Below are positions 1 through 9,829 of a stretch of DNA of 64,000 bases, piece after piece; the stretch's first letter is position 1; each line of letters opens with the position of its first letter. The notes beneath the pieces are model-generated. The model did no database searches and was not told where the DNA came from. It worked only from the letters and a program-made list of their open reading frames with translations. The position numbers and the translations under genes are program-made. The DNA is from Siderastrea siderea (Eukaryota > Cnidaria > Anthozoa > Scleractinia > Rhizangiidae), in assembly GCA_964030785.1 (NCBI GenBank), contig OZ034971.1, positions 31,472,304-31,536,303 of the forward strand. The letters run 5' to 3'.

Positions 1-423
1 CAATTTTGGCTGCAAAGTTGGTGGTAAAATAGGCCAAGTCACCTAGTTGATCAATGTTCCATTTCCAGGTTTTTAGAAGGACTGAGGCCAAAACTTTTCC
101 AGTGGATAGAAAGGTGATAAAGGGTAGAAGATAAAGAGAAAAGAAAGGGAGAGAAAAAGGAAAGCAAAAGAAGCGAGAAAAAATTAGAAATGAATCAGCC
201 AAAAAAAAAAAAAAAAAAAAACAAGTCCAAATTTTGGCTTATGCGCATGCCTGAAACCAAAATAATGTACAATTTTCAACAGAAGCTGGCTCAAAATTGA
301 GCTAAAATGTAAGAAAACGCTTTTCTAGCAAAGTTTAGTGGCATTTGGCACCATAGCACTTCAAAACCCGCTTTAGCGGTAAAAAATGCGTTTTTCTAAG
401 GGAAAAACGCTGACGGTAAAGAG
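1..423. other. intergenic, no gene seen
   Basis: No coding signal is visible. The stretch holds a purine-rich tract (about 105-200) running into a poly-A run (201-221). It lies just outside the duplicated unit, whose similarity to 16085 and 63045 begins at about 424. Confidence 0.6.
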
Positions 424-829
424 TTAAACGATGAAAGCTCAAAGAAACAGAAAACCGAATTATCATTCGGATACAATTTGGCTCTATTTGGTAAGCACGC
501 CTTTCTTATATCAGACTACATGAACGCTAGCCTGAGTTGGCTTGTCAGCGAAGAAATATGGTGCAGATGCGAGCCGAGTGCTGACTGGGTAGGAAAACAA
601 AGCGGCGACCGTTCCTTCGTCTCCTCCGTCAATATTTCCAACGTCCTATTCTCCACTAATCTCGTACCCGGAGTCCTCAAGCTTCTTGGTCAGTGGGTGG
701 TTCCTGGGAGAGAATCTGGGGTAGTGAAAAAATATGATTTTTGATTCGCTGTTCAGCATAAACCGGTAACCGGTAACCGCAAGATTTCTGTGGTACACTA
801 TAGTCTCCCATAAGGAACCTCCCCTGACC

Positions 830-1084
830 AAGCTTAAGAAGCCTGCCTAAAACGGATATGCAATAATGTAATGTTTTTATGTGTAAGAGTGAGAGTGCGT
901 TAATATTGTTACTGTGAGAGTGAGAGTGAGAGTGAGAGTAAGTTAATGTTGTTATTGTGAGAGTGAGAGTGAGTTATTGTTACTGAGTGTTAGAGTGAGT
1001 TAATATGCTATGTATGTATGTAACTGTATGTGTGAAATATGCAAATAAATTTAATTAAAAAAAAAAGAAAGCTTAAGAAGCCTG
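830..1084 (+). mobile_element. retroposed transcript 3' end with target-site duplication
   Basis: A 16-bp direct repeat, AAGCTTAAGAAGCCTG, occurs at 830-845 and 1069-1084. Between the repeats the sequence ends with an AATAAA signal (1044-1049) followed by an A-rich tail (about 1055-1069). The corresponding places in the other copies (about 16513 and 63444) lack the insert and keep one copy of the target. This is the classic product of LINE-driven target-primed reverse transcription. The body contains degenerate GAGAGT/GAGTGA repeats (885-990). I do not recognise the source transcript; it may be a 3' UTR or a SINE. Confidence 0.8.
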
Positions 1085-3162
1085 AGGGCTCTGGGTACGA
1101 TATTGACTTCCACATAAGGAGCTCGTTCACAGGCTAATGAAACGGAGATCTCACTAAGAATTTGATAGGTTAACCGAGAGATGTTATTCATTAGCAAAAG
1201 CCGCGTTACAGTAGGGGAAAAAGATTTTAAAAGGTAAATAATTAACTGTTTTTATTTATACTAAAGAATTTTTTACAAAAAAAAAAATTCACCTTCTTCT
1301 ACTTGCATACCTGCAATACTGGGCGGGGACAACAGACATATTTCAAATTTGCACCTACATCTCATACAAAACAATCTTTCGAATAACTTAGATTGTCTAC
1401 ATGTGCCAAGTATTTTGACCTTTTTTTATGACATAGCCCATTTAAATTAAGTTAAGTTAAAAATATTATGTGTAATAGGTAGTTTGGGTGTTGTCTTCTA
1501 TAAGCAATATAAGTTATTCATAAATACAAAGAAACTTAAGTTATCAAAAAAAAATCCACTGTGTGATTTTCGACTTTCTGAGTTTCCCATCAAATATTAA
1601 CATTATTAAATAATTTCGATTTACATTTAATTCAAAATTTGAACTTGATTCTTTAAAAAAAACTCAACAATTAATTTCTAAAAACTTTTTGATATGACCC
1701 GAAACAAATGGACGGAAACTATACGGTGAACTCACCCGTTTAATATAAACAGCAACAATATTCTGAAACTTTGTGGCTTTGGAGTAGCAAAAACAGAAAC
1801 ACTCGTTCGTCTAGTGCATGTTATGTATTTTGATGTTATGAAATCTCGAGAATTTTATGAGTATAACTGTGATATGCATTTTTACTTTATCTTTTTCGTC
1901 TTGGTTTGTTTCCATTCTGAGAAGAAGGCGAATATAAAATGTGGTTTCATCTTACTGTTATGAAAATAATTCGAAAAAATAACATGCAGATATAATGAGT
2001 TTGCAAAAGTTCAAGCCTTCAATCAGTATTCAATATTAATAAAACAAGACTTTGAATCCTTTCGAAAGTCAATAAAAAAATAAACGTAAAATTTTTCGAA
2101 TGTTGTTGTACTCTCATACTGTCGATGATACACACTCAAATAAAAGCCACTGAGCCGCTGTTTGTGTCTCGATACTTTGTGAAATAAAACTTGGAATTAT
2201 TTTGCTCGTTTTGAACTTAGATTTTGGGAAGGATGAAAAACAGCAACTAAGGTTACATGGCATTTCGCAAAACAAAATATTGAGTGAACACACAGCTCTA
2301 TTTTCAGATTGCTGAAAACTTTCGTTTGTACACATACTCAATAGTTAAAATCACATTTTACAACCTCAAATTTAAAAGCATTATAGCATTTTGGGGTAGA
2401 ACGAAGTTCGTTATCCTTGTAATAAGATCGGTTCAAAATAAGTGGAACTGTGTGGGTTGATTGGGGGGAGGGGGGGAGGTGGGTGTCCCACATGAATGTG
2501 ACAAGGGTGTTTCCGGAGAAAGGATCCCTCTCAAATATTATAGAATCTCGTTTTATGGACATGGCATTAGTTTTCTTCCAAGGATTTTGAAAAAGGTTTT
2601 GAAAGGATGTCGTTTTATGTTCTTGACGTTAGTTTTCTTCCAAAGATGAAGGAGCCAAAATATAGTATTAACGTACGATTTCTGGCGATTAAGCCGGTCA
2701 ACAATATCGATCACGTTCTTATCTCAGTGCAAGTTTTACGAAGGACTATCATAATTTCTACTTTAATTGTACCGTAAAAGTGCATGAGAAAACACAAACA
2801 TTTAAACAGCCTATCAAAAAGGTGTCAAAAGTGCATAACAAATCCGTCTCTTTCAAATAGGACACCCACCTCAACCGGCTAATTATCTTTTACGCTCAAT
2901 TCAAGATGCCAGCCATTTGTGTTTTGCTTTAGGTCAGTACAACTGTTAACTTTGTCCAGTTTATCAGATTTGAGTTATCTAAAGCATTAGATAGTGTATT
3001 TTTTCAAAGAGTTTCCGAGCTTATTTTAGAAAACGGCCAGTGTTCATTTAAGGCACTGCATATTCAGTTAAAAAGGGGTTTCTCTGTCTACCAGGTTAAA
3101 ACTCTAATTAGAACCATCTAGAAGTGGGTTGTAATTAAATAAAGTCTACGCTTCCTCCTCAT

Positions 3163-4803
3163 TCAAGTCGCCGGTTTGTCCTCAAGTTGAAGCCAGGCCC
3201 CGCAGTCTTTCCACTTGTGACCCAGAGAGATATTTCCAGACTTGTTACTTTTAATAACCAAATGCCTGTTGCTACTGGCACTGGACTCCAGTATATGATA
3301 CTCCTCACTTATGACCACGTTCTTGCCTTCACTGTAATTTAGGCTGATTCTCCGAGGTCGGAAAAGGTATTTGCTCTCGAATTGGAATAATGGACTTGAT
3401 AAATTCTACAAATTAAAAACAGGAGGCTCGGTGAATCGGCTTTACTTAACTTACTTGGAGGCTCTGAAATAGGGTATCGCGTTACCGCTTCCAACCGATA
3501 ACTCCCGCGTCATCCCGTGCCAGAGGTCCCGTCTCGATCCCGCTTTGACGTGGCGCTAGTTTATCAGAATCGTGACATTTGAATCTGTTGATTCCGTTTT
3601 GGTTGGTGATTGCTCTTAAAATTGCTCCATCCCTGCTCGACCCTGATTCGTATACGGGACACATATATGGTAAAATAGCTAGCGTGGGTATATTCCACCA
3701 CATGATTGCGTGCTACCCGAGGGAGACAAAGACTGAGGGTACTTCGCATAATTGTGTGCTGCTCTCTGTGAAATTTAAGAAAAATGTTTACACCTACTTT
3801 GAAAACCAAGTTTCCTTTTTCCACAGCTAGAAAGCGGCCTGGCATTGCAGTGGAGCTTAATGCCCAACCTGAGCTCAAGCGTCGTCTTGTTTTTCGTATA
3901 ATTTGAAAATCTGTAGAAAAAAGGTGAGGCCGTTAGTTCTCCTTCAAACGAATTCAACATCATCACATAACTTTGGTGGATGAATTTTTGATGGCAATGT
4001 CACTTTGTTCAACAACATTCAACATTAATCGTCATTGTACAGAATTATTTTAAATCATTGAACAGGTGTCAAACTCGTTTATCTAGCCAAATTCGACAAT
4101 TGTGAATGTCCTGGGGAGTGGGGGGGGGAGACCTTAATTCATGTTTAGGTAGAGAGGTGTCTCGTTGTTCGGGAATTCGAGTTTTCACTCTCAGAAGTAC
4201 AATTCTCTCTGACAGCTAGCCCGCCTTTTACAGCCATATTTTACCAGCCTAGCTTCCGAGATAATGCTAACGGTGATCATTTTAATCAGTTTTAGTTCAT
4301 TCCAGTCAAATGATATGTGAAGCACTTTATCGATGCGAAAACTCAATCTCTGTAATTTAGTAAAATGAAGATCATCTTACCCGTGCCGCGATCACTAAAA
4401 TTCCCTGTAAAGGACAGCCTGGGGGCTTGCAACGGTTTTTGTTCTAGTTTAAGATATTTATCAGACTTAAACGATTTGATGGCGTACGTCCCTGTTGTCT
4501 TCCATCCTGAAGGGAGTCTGTGAGCTACGGACAGGGTGATGTGCAGAAACAATCCAATCTGTTAGTGAGAAAAAGCATTAGTTTCAACTATAATAGTTAT
4601 TATAGTAAATAAAAAAATAAATAAAATAAAATAACCACCCAAACGCACCCTAAAAGGTCCCTTATTGCGGTTTTGGGTCACAACTCTGTTGACGTTAAGA
4701 CTGAGCGCATTTTCTTGTACACGAAATCCTTCGAGTACACGAAGTGAAAAATGAAGAGGAGAGCTTGAGAAAATTGACACAACGTTTTCAAGTTGCAATC
4801 CAT
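3163..4803 (-). CDS. secreted beta-trefoil-like protein, paralog A
   Basis: This is a spliced minus-strand gene. Coding exons: 4803-about 4741 (ATG at 4803-4801), 4558-4381, 3910-3798, and 3405-3163 ending in TGA. Acceptors CTAACAG, CTACAG and TTTGTAG and donors GGTAAG and GTAGGT keep one frame (phases 0, 1, 0). The first donor (GTGTAC) is weak, so exon 1's end is uncertain. The product is about 198 aa. A hydrophobic run (ALLFIFHF then IGLFLHITLSVA) looks like a signal peptide. Three repeats follow, each of the form 'S..(P)G(R/K)(Y/F)L..E': GTYAIKSFKSDKYLKLE, then AMPGRFLAVEKGNLVFK with SPLFQFESKYLFRP, then NRHLVIKSNKSGNISLG with WKDCGAWLQLED. The pattern suggests a three-fold beta-trefoil, reminiscent of AbfB or FGF-like domains; the exact family is unresolved. 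It is intact, with a paralog at 18562-20241. Confidence 0.7.
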
Positions 4804-5216
4804 TTTAATTCACCCTGGCCAATGGCAAAAGACACTGCAGTTTCAAGAACCTACAGAGTAATTTTAAACAAAACTAAACCGCACTAATTTAAGCCATTGT
4901 TTGATTCCAATTTGCGTTTTTTTTAATTTCATTGGAAGCACTAAAAATATGTGACACGGGCCCCTGAACAGGCGCCTTGTATATAGTGCAGGATAGTGCT
5001 TTCCCTGCAGTAGCTTTTATATGAAGTACAGATCCTCTGATCTCATCAACGTCCCCAAAGGCAAAACCACAGTTAGTAAATTACATTTTCAGTAAAATGA
5101 AAAAAAATGGGGGGGGGGGAATGGGTGAAAAGGTACAGAAAAAGGTGGCTCCGTAAAATTTAGCTGGTAAATTCACCATTACCCCACTCAATCAATTCAG
5201 TTCTAGGCCCTTATAT
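4804..5216. other. upstream flank of paralog A
   Basis: The first few tens of bases resemble the flank of the other copies (20603 and 58015), then similarity is lost. A G-run sits at 5110-5119. No gene seen; the promoter of paralog A should lie here, but no recognisable element stands out. Confidence 0.45.
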
Positions 5217-5400
5217 ATATATAGATAGTTCAAGTGATAATCACCGGTGGAGTCAAGATAGTCCTCTTCAGTGAAGGAGCTGTTGGTACTTGAAAGATGG
5301 ACTACTCGGGTCTTGAGTACATATGGTTTTTAATGCAGATCTTTTTCGTAGGCCAACACTAAGTTGGCCCACTCATCAGTTAATCCCCATATAGACTGAA
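5217..5400 (-). mobile_element. Penelope-like element pseudo-LTR, diverged copy
   Basis: It starts at a short TA run and shares its layout with 5735-5925: an opening like 'ttcaagtgataatcaccggtgg', a block resembling 'gtagatggacaactcaatga', and a hammerhead core. It is diverged from the other pseudo-LTR copies in this cluster. It belongs to the same minus-strand Penelope-like cluster that includes the reverse transcriptase fragments at 6055-7499. Confidence 0.6.
5326..5396 (-). ncRNA. hammerhead ribozyme, probably inactive copy
   Basis: On the minus strand the core CTGATGAG (5379-5372) is followed by a stem II hairpin (TGGGCCAAC/GTTGGCCTA) and GAAA (5347-5344). Penelope-like elements are known to carry hammerhead ribozymes in their pseudo-LTRs. 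Here the position before the cleavage site reads GCA instead of the usual GTA/GTC type, and the short stem III (AAG..CTG) has a mismatch, so self-cleavage is doubtful. Confidence 0.65.
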
Positions 5401-5675
5401 GTTTCGTTAATTATTCATCAATGTGATCGCACAAGATGCCCCCTTACAATATACCGTTAAACGACACCGCGCGGGCAATGCTGCGCGTGCAGATTTTGTG
5501 TACACCGCAGAGGCTATTTAGCACGCGCACTTATTTAAACGGGTTTATTTTAACGGTTTATTTTAACAGTTTATTTAAGATTTTCAACGGTCGATTGTAA
5601 CGTGATTTGCAACGGTATATTGTAAGGGCGCATCTTGCGCGATCATATTGATGTAAAAATTAACGAAACTTCAGT

Positions 5676-5681
<6 letters not shown>
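5393..5681. repeat. foldback inverted repeat
   Basis: Bases 5393-5465 (GACTGAAGTTTCGTTAAT..., then ACAATATACCGTT) reappear in reverse complement at about 5615-5681. The spacer contains repeated 'ttatttaa(a)cggttt' motifs. It directly abuts the pseudo-LTR and may be an inverted piece of the same retroelement. Confidence 0.7.

Positions 5682-5734
<53 letters not shown>
5679..5734. repeat. (TA)n microsatellite
   Basis: About 28 TA units. Similar TA runs adjoin the pseudo-LTR ends at 5214 and 8289, so the tract marks the terminus of the Penelope-like copies. Confidence 0.95.
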
Positions 5735-5737
<3 letters not shown>

Positions 5738-5925
5738 CAGGTGATTTTCACCAGTGAAGCCAAGAGAGTGCTCTACCGTAAAGGAGCGGATATACCAGTA
5801 GATGGACAACTCAATGAGGGCACATGGATTTTAATACAAATCTGTTTCGTAGACCAACACGGAGTTGGTCCACTCATCAGTTAATCTCCATATACACTGA
5901 CGTATCGTTAAGGTTTACATCAGCA
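5735..5925 (-). mobile_element. Penelope-like element pseudo-LTR
   Basis: It matches the inverted copy at 8122-8288 closely (for example GTAGATGGACAACTCAATGA and the hammerhead block) and the partial copy at 8028-8117. It lies downstream, on the minus strand, of the reverse transcriptase/endonuclease fragment 6055-7041. Confidence 0.75.
5829..5893 (-). ncRNA. hammerhead ribozyme (Penelope pseudo-LTR)
   Basis: The minus strand reads ...ATTAA, CTGATGAG (5880-5873), stem II TGGACCAAC/GTTGGTCTA with a short loop, GAAA (5848-5845), the short stem III CAG-AT-TTG, then TA and TTAAAA. Conserved core residues are all present and TTAA/TTAA can form a minimal stem I. The very short stem III is typical of Penelope hammerheads, which are reported to work best as dimers. 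Confidence 0.8.
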
Positions 5926-6054
5926 ATATGTTCGCGTGACAAGAAACCCTTTTTTTTAAAAAGCCGCAAATTTAAATTTTAAGCGTGCGCGTAAGGAACC
6001 GTAGAAATTTAAAAATTATACTTGCGCGCGCGTAAATGTCCGCTCGATGTCTGA

Positions 6055-7041
6055 CTAATTATTGTACTTAAGAATGTATTTTCGCCGGTGTCTGCAGGTC
6101 GATATGAGCTCATTGCGCTTGTTTAAGGTTGCCATATGTGGTTTAGATATTATAAAAAACTTCTCTGAAATGCATAAATTGCACCGCTTGATGAGAGTGG
6201 TGTTTGCTCTTGCTTTTGCAAGGATTTTCCACGTGATTGTAAAATCTTTCTTCTTTTCTTTTAACTGCCACAGGTATTTGCTGAGCTCAGTGTCATTCTT
6301 CTTGTTCTCATGCTTGAATGACATCTGGTGGTTCCTCCATTTGGTCTTGAATTCTGTGGCAGTCAGGCCTATATATGTCTCGGTTTTTTCCTTGGTTATG
6401 ACCTTGGCTTGGTACATGACTTCTTTAAGCAAGCATTCACCTTTTAATGGGCACTCGTCTGCTTTTCTGCAATTGCACGTTTTTGTGGTTGTGTCTTGTT
6501 GAGGTTGTGCTGCTTTCTTTAAGATGTTTTTGTTGTGTCCGTCTATTATTTGTTTCACGTTTGGCATACAGCTGTAGCTTAATTTGATAGTATTCCTATT
6601 GAATATTTTCCTCAATTTGTGGCCAGTTGGGAAACATCTGTCGATTAGACTGATGAAAGCTCTTCCTATATTGGTTTTGACGTTTTTGCTGAACGGTGGG
6701 TTAAACCATATTATATTTCTACGCCTGCTCTTTTGGTTTGGTGGTGTTTGCTGTGAAGGTTTGAATTTAAGGCTGTAGGTATAACCGCTCTTGCGTAATG
6801 CTTCCTGATATGGAGCTGCTGCTTCGTTAAATACGTGTTCGTCAGAAGAAATGTCGGATAGTCTTCTGTTTATTGAATCAGGAATATTTTTGATAATATT
6901 CGGCGGATGGTTTGATTTCCTGTGCACATAGAGCGGGGTGTTTGTTGGTTTTGAATATGGCTTGAATTTTTCAGTGTTCAAGTCGAGCGTCACGTCAAGG
7001 AAGTTGACAACTTTTTTGTTCGCTTCAACTTTTTTGATCAC
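6055..7041 (-). pseudogene. Penelope-like element: RT end plus GIY-YIG-type endonuclease
   Basis: An open minus-strand frame of 328 codons. Near the start it carries the RT-proximal motif NFLDVTLDL (about residues 13-21), then PLYVHRKSNHPPNI, which is typical of Penelope-like elements. The C-terminal part has a Cys cluster (CNCRKADEC, about 190-198) and TYIGLTATEFKTKWRNH, matching the GIY-YIG nuclease of these elements, then CNLCISEKF. The N-terminal RT catalytic region is missing on this strand: the frame begins at an inversion junction, and the expected preceding piece is found inverted at 7055-7183. The fragment itself is uninterrupted, but the element as a whole is broken. The pseudo-LTR at 5735-5925 follows it. 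Confidence 0.85.
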
Positions 7042-7054
7042 TTAAACAAATACC

Positions 7055-7183
7055 TGACATAGACATTGGCCTTTACCGTGACGACGGACTGGCGGTACTC
7101 AAGCAGACTCCGAGGTAAATAGAGAGAGTGAAGAAAGAAATATGCAAAATATTCGCCAATAACGACCTAAGAATCACTATTGA
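7055..7183 (+). pseudogene. inverted Penelope RT core fragment
   Basis: The plus strand encodes DIGLYRDDGLAVLKQTPR, a stop, then IERVKKEICKIF and NNDLRITIEA. The motif YRDDGL is the RT catalytic segment, and ITIEA normally leads straight into NKKVVNFLDV, which is found on the opposite strand at about 7020. The segment has therefore been flipped relative to 6055-7041. One in-frame stop is present. Confidence 0.75.
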
Positions 7184-7499
7184 AGCCCGTGGAGATTACT
7201 CCGTTGTCCAACATAACACTGACATCCAAAAAACTAACGCGTGTATACGACCACTCAAAGGTAAACTTAATAGTATCATGAAAAGAATTCATATAATCCA
7301 TAAACGTCTTAAGTCTTTCCTCGCCCTCCGTCCAAATCATAAAGATGTCGTCAATAAATCTACGCCACGTGTGTGGCTTAACTGGTGACTGTTCAAGCAA
7401 GTCCGCCTCTAGTTTCCCCATAAAAATGTTAGCATACGATGGCGCCATTTTAGTCCCTATTGCAGTACCCAAGATTTGTAAATAGTGCTTACCATTCAT
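7167..7499 (-). pseudogene. Penelope-like RT fragment, second family
   Basis: A 110-codon minus-strand frame with RT motifs GTAIGTKMAPSYANIFMG and WRRFIDDIFMIW (catalytic DD), then TIKFTFEWS and VSFLDVSVML. The region corresponding to YRDDGL of the neighbouring fragment is here FIDDIF, so the two pieces are homologous but come from different Penelope-like families. It stops at the junction with the inverted fragment. The 5' part of the RT is absent. Confidence 0.8.
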
Positions 7500-7548
7500 T
7501 TCAATCTGAGCGAAGACCGCGCCAATTCAAAAATGTCGCTAACTTGCG

Positions 7549-7652
7549 TAGGAGAGAGAGAGAGAGGGAGAGAGAGAATGGGCCAGAGTGAAGAGAAACC
7601 CTTCCCGGGGAGGGAGGAGGGGGCGGGGGAGAGTGTGTTCGGGAGAAAAAAA
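7549..7652. repeat. purine-rich GA/GGA tract
   Basis: Simple GA repeats (7553-7578) followed by G-rich and A-rich purines up to about 7652. The following 250 bases to 7904 contain only low-complexity T/C-rich sequence. Confidence 0.85.
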
Positions 7653-7904
7653 AAAGCCTGAATGGCCTAACACTCTGTTCTTTTCATTTTTACCGATAAA
7701 TGCTTTGCGATTGACGGAAAAAAAATCAAAACAAAAAAATAAACAAACAGGAACAGCATGAACAACTCAAGATCAACTAAAATTTCTGTAGGCATGTTTT
7801 ATCAAATCCAGTCATGTGACCGATTCTTGTTTCCTTTTTATCCCTTTTCTCTTTTTTTCCTTTCTTCCTTGATTTTTTTAAAATAGTGGTAAAGTTTTTA
7901 ATAA

Positions 7905-8020
7905 AACAATTATTCTACTCGGGCTTGCTGGAAATCAAATGATTATAACCAACTCGGCGCTAAGCGCTTCGTTGGTTATCTATCATTCGATATCCAGCGC
8001 GCCCTCGTAGAATAATTGTT
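7905..8020. mobile_element. palindromic MITE, AACAATTATT termini
   Basis: The 116-bp unit folds on itself: AACAATTATTCTACTCGGG at the left end pairs with the right end CCCTCGTAGAATAATTGTT, and the inner parts (ATAACCAAC/GTTGGTTAT) also pair. It has the same terminal ten bases as the MITE at 10041-10167. It sits next to the 8028 pseudo-LTR. Confidence 0.8.
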
Positions 8021-8055
8021 AAATATGCCAGTAGATGGACAACTCAATGAGAGCA

Positions 8056-8120
8056 CATGGATTTTAATACAGATCTGTTTCGTAGACGAACACAAAGTTG
8101 GTCTACTCATCGTGAATTTC
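8056..8120 (-). ncRNA. hammerhead ribozyme, dead core
   Basis: The GAAA segment, stem II and CAGATCTG stem III are preserved, but the core CTGATGAG reads ACGATGAG (8112-8105 on the minus strand). Two invariant core positions are changed, so catalysis should be lost. Confidence 0.65.
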
Positions 8121-8130
8121 TCCATCTCCA

Positions 8131-8196
8131 TATGGAGATTAACTGATGAGTGGACCAACTCCGTGTTGGTCTACGAAACAGATCTGTATTAAAATT
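8131..8196 (+). ncRNA. hammerhead ribozyme (Penelope pseudo-LTR)
   Basis: CTGATGAG at 8143-8150, stem II TGGACCAAC/GTTGGTCTA, GAAA at 8175-8178, stem III CAG-AT-CTG, then TA as the cleavage dinucleotide and TTAAAA. All core residues expected of the hammerhead are present. It is oriented opposite to the other copies. Confidence 0.8.
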
Positions 8197-8285
8197 CATG
8201 TGCCCTCATTGAGTTGTCCACCTACTGGTATATCCGCTCCTTTACTGTAGAGCAATCTCTTGACTTCACTGGTAAAAATCACCTG

Positions 8286-8288
<3 letters not shown>

Positions 8289-8316
<28 letters not shown>

Positions 8317-8317
8317 C
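8289..8317. repeat. (TA)n microsatellite
   Basis: About 14 TA units at the outer end of the plus-oriented pseudo-LTR. Confidence 0.95.
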
Positions 8318-9235
8318 TAAAACGCACAACAATGTCAGCTTTTGCAAGGAGAATGTAACCACATGGCAGGTATTTGTTCAGCCCAAGATTTTTCTACCGA
8401 TATCTTGTTAATATATACCATTAGGTATTTCTGGGTTGTTGTTCACATTTGGTCCCCTTTTCACGCGGATTGCCGAGCAATACACAAGCGATATATGTGC
8501 GAGTTAAACCAGATACAACATAAAACCACGCAGAACCTTAAAAGGGAGCCAGAAAAGTAATTTGTGACCAGCATTTTGAAAATGAAGCAAGATTTTGAGA
8601 AACGTAAATGACTGGGAAATATCAAGAACGCGGCTTCTTTCTGCAAAAATCGAATTTTGAAATACGGCCAAAGTAACGTTGAAAACCAATTTCTACCTTG
8701 ATGTCAGACGTGGGCTTCTCCAAAACCTATGGTCTCCTGGCTTCTCAAAGAAATATTGTATTTTGCAATACTAAATGCTTCATTTTAGATGTAGATAAAT
8801 TCACGAGGAGAGTTTATTAGCTAACTTCCTAGGCCGGGGCGATGTTTACTTAGCTAGGGGATACTCTGCGTTGATCGACTTACCGCGATAACATTTATTC
8901 CTGCCATCCTTAGGAGTCATGAGATCTGTTGTTTGATCCTTTTTTGTACCTCGCAATTCATGTGCAATCGTCTGTGGGTATTCATCAGTGAATGTTGCAG
9001 TCGTTTCGGTTTCTGTATTGTTATTTATAGATATACTAGGGAAGGTCCCTCACTTTATTGTCATCATTCTTTTTATTAATAAACTATTTTCCAACCGATT
9101 AGCGTTGTGAAGTTCATAAATGTTTCGTTGCAAAAGTAAACACAAAGGAAGAAAATGGACATGGACTAAATTGGATTACACTTAAATCGGCCTTCTTTAC
9201 CTTCCACAAACGATTGTTTATGTTCATGGGCATTT
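8318..9235. other. unique intergenic, no gene seen
   Basis: Short open frames on both strands lack splice context or recognisable motifs. No repeat partner elsewhere in the window was noticed. Confidence 0.4.
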
Positions 9236-9720
9236 AAATGGAATCGTCTCACAACTCATTTTCTTTTTGTTCGCTAGAATTTCATCGTACAGCAATATTT
9301 TGCGTGAATCTTTAGAACTTTCGGGGTTTTACTGAAAATTGTTTTAAAAGTTTACGTAATCGTGTTTGCTCCTGTTTCCGTGTAAATAATCATGCATCAC
9401 ATGACGTCTTTTTTACGGAGTCATCGAACCATGAAACAAGCGCACGGGAGTTCGACTGGCTCAGAGCATGCAATGCTCTTAAGTGCACTTGCGGTGCAAT
9501 TCTTTTAGTGTGAAATCCTATCTGAGGGCAATTAAATAAACGCAATTTAAGGTAGTCACCCAAATTGTTTACACGTCAAAAGCTGTTTATAAGAGACATA
9601 AAAGAGGGAAAAAATGGATATCATAGAAAAACTTTAAAAGATTTGAACATCAATAATGCTTCTTTTTCATAATACCGTTTTCCCTCTTTTTTTTTGCCCA
9701 AAACGTAACACGAGTAACAC
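9236..9720. repeat. direct duplication, left copy
   Basis: Similar to 10739-11190 in the same orientation: both start AAATGGAATCGT, share TAGAATTTCATCGT, AAAAGTTTACGTAATCGTG and the 'cacccaaatt' block, and end near a T-rich stretch with 'gcccaaaacgt'. Copies have diverged noticeably. There is no coding potential. Confidence 0.8.
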
Positions 9721-9829
9721 GTGTCTATATTTTTTCATTATTGGACGATTGGCGTCAATCGTCAAAAATTATTGAACGATTAACATCAAGCACCAAAGGC
9801 GCGGCTTTGGTACTGAAGAGCTTGAGAGC

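Larger units (their letters stand above)
424..4830. repeat. segmental duplication, unit A, first part
   Basis: This block is repeated in the same orientation at about 16085-20620, and its first part again at 63045-64000. Shared landmarks include the segment around 430-830, the AT-rich stretch 1100-2100 and the three exons of the beta-trefoil gene. Copies differ by point changes and small indels. Unit A alone has the 830-1084 insertion, and unit B alone has the 19558-19808 insertion. Apart from the gene at 3163-4803, the stretch 1085-3162 shows only AT-rich noncoding sequence. Confidence 0.9.
8028..8288. mobile_element. head-to-head inverted Penelope pseudo-LTRs
   Basis: Bases 8028-8117 are a truncated minus-oriented copy and 8122-8288 a longer plus-oriented copy. 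They meet at the palindrome CTCCATATGGAG (about 8126-8137). The right copy ends in the (TA)n tract 8289-8317, mirroring the arrangement at 5679-5925. The inverted pair closes the Penelope cluster on its right side. Confidence 0.75.

Noticed and set aside
424..830. Frames of about 60-90 codons in the block shared by three units
   Set aside because: Frames shift between the copies at 424, 16085 and 63045 through small indels, so the block behaves as noncoding.
6062..6778. Plus-strand frames of 146 and 64 codons
   Set aside because: Antisense shadow of the Penelope-like RT/endonuclease frame 6055-7041.
5872..8150. Reading the CTGATGAG blocks as ordinary dispersed repeats only
   Set aside because: The conserved stem II, GAAA and cleavage dinucleotide in the right order make the hammerhead interpretation clearly better.
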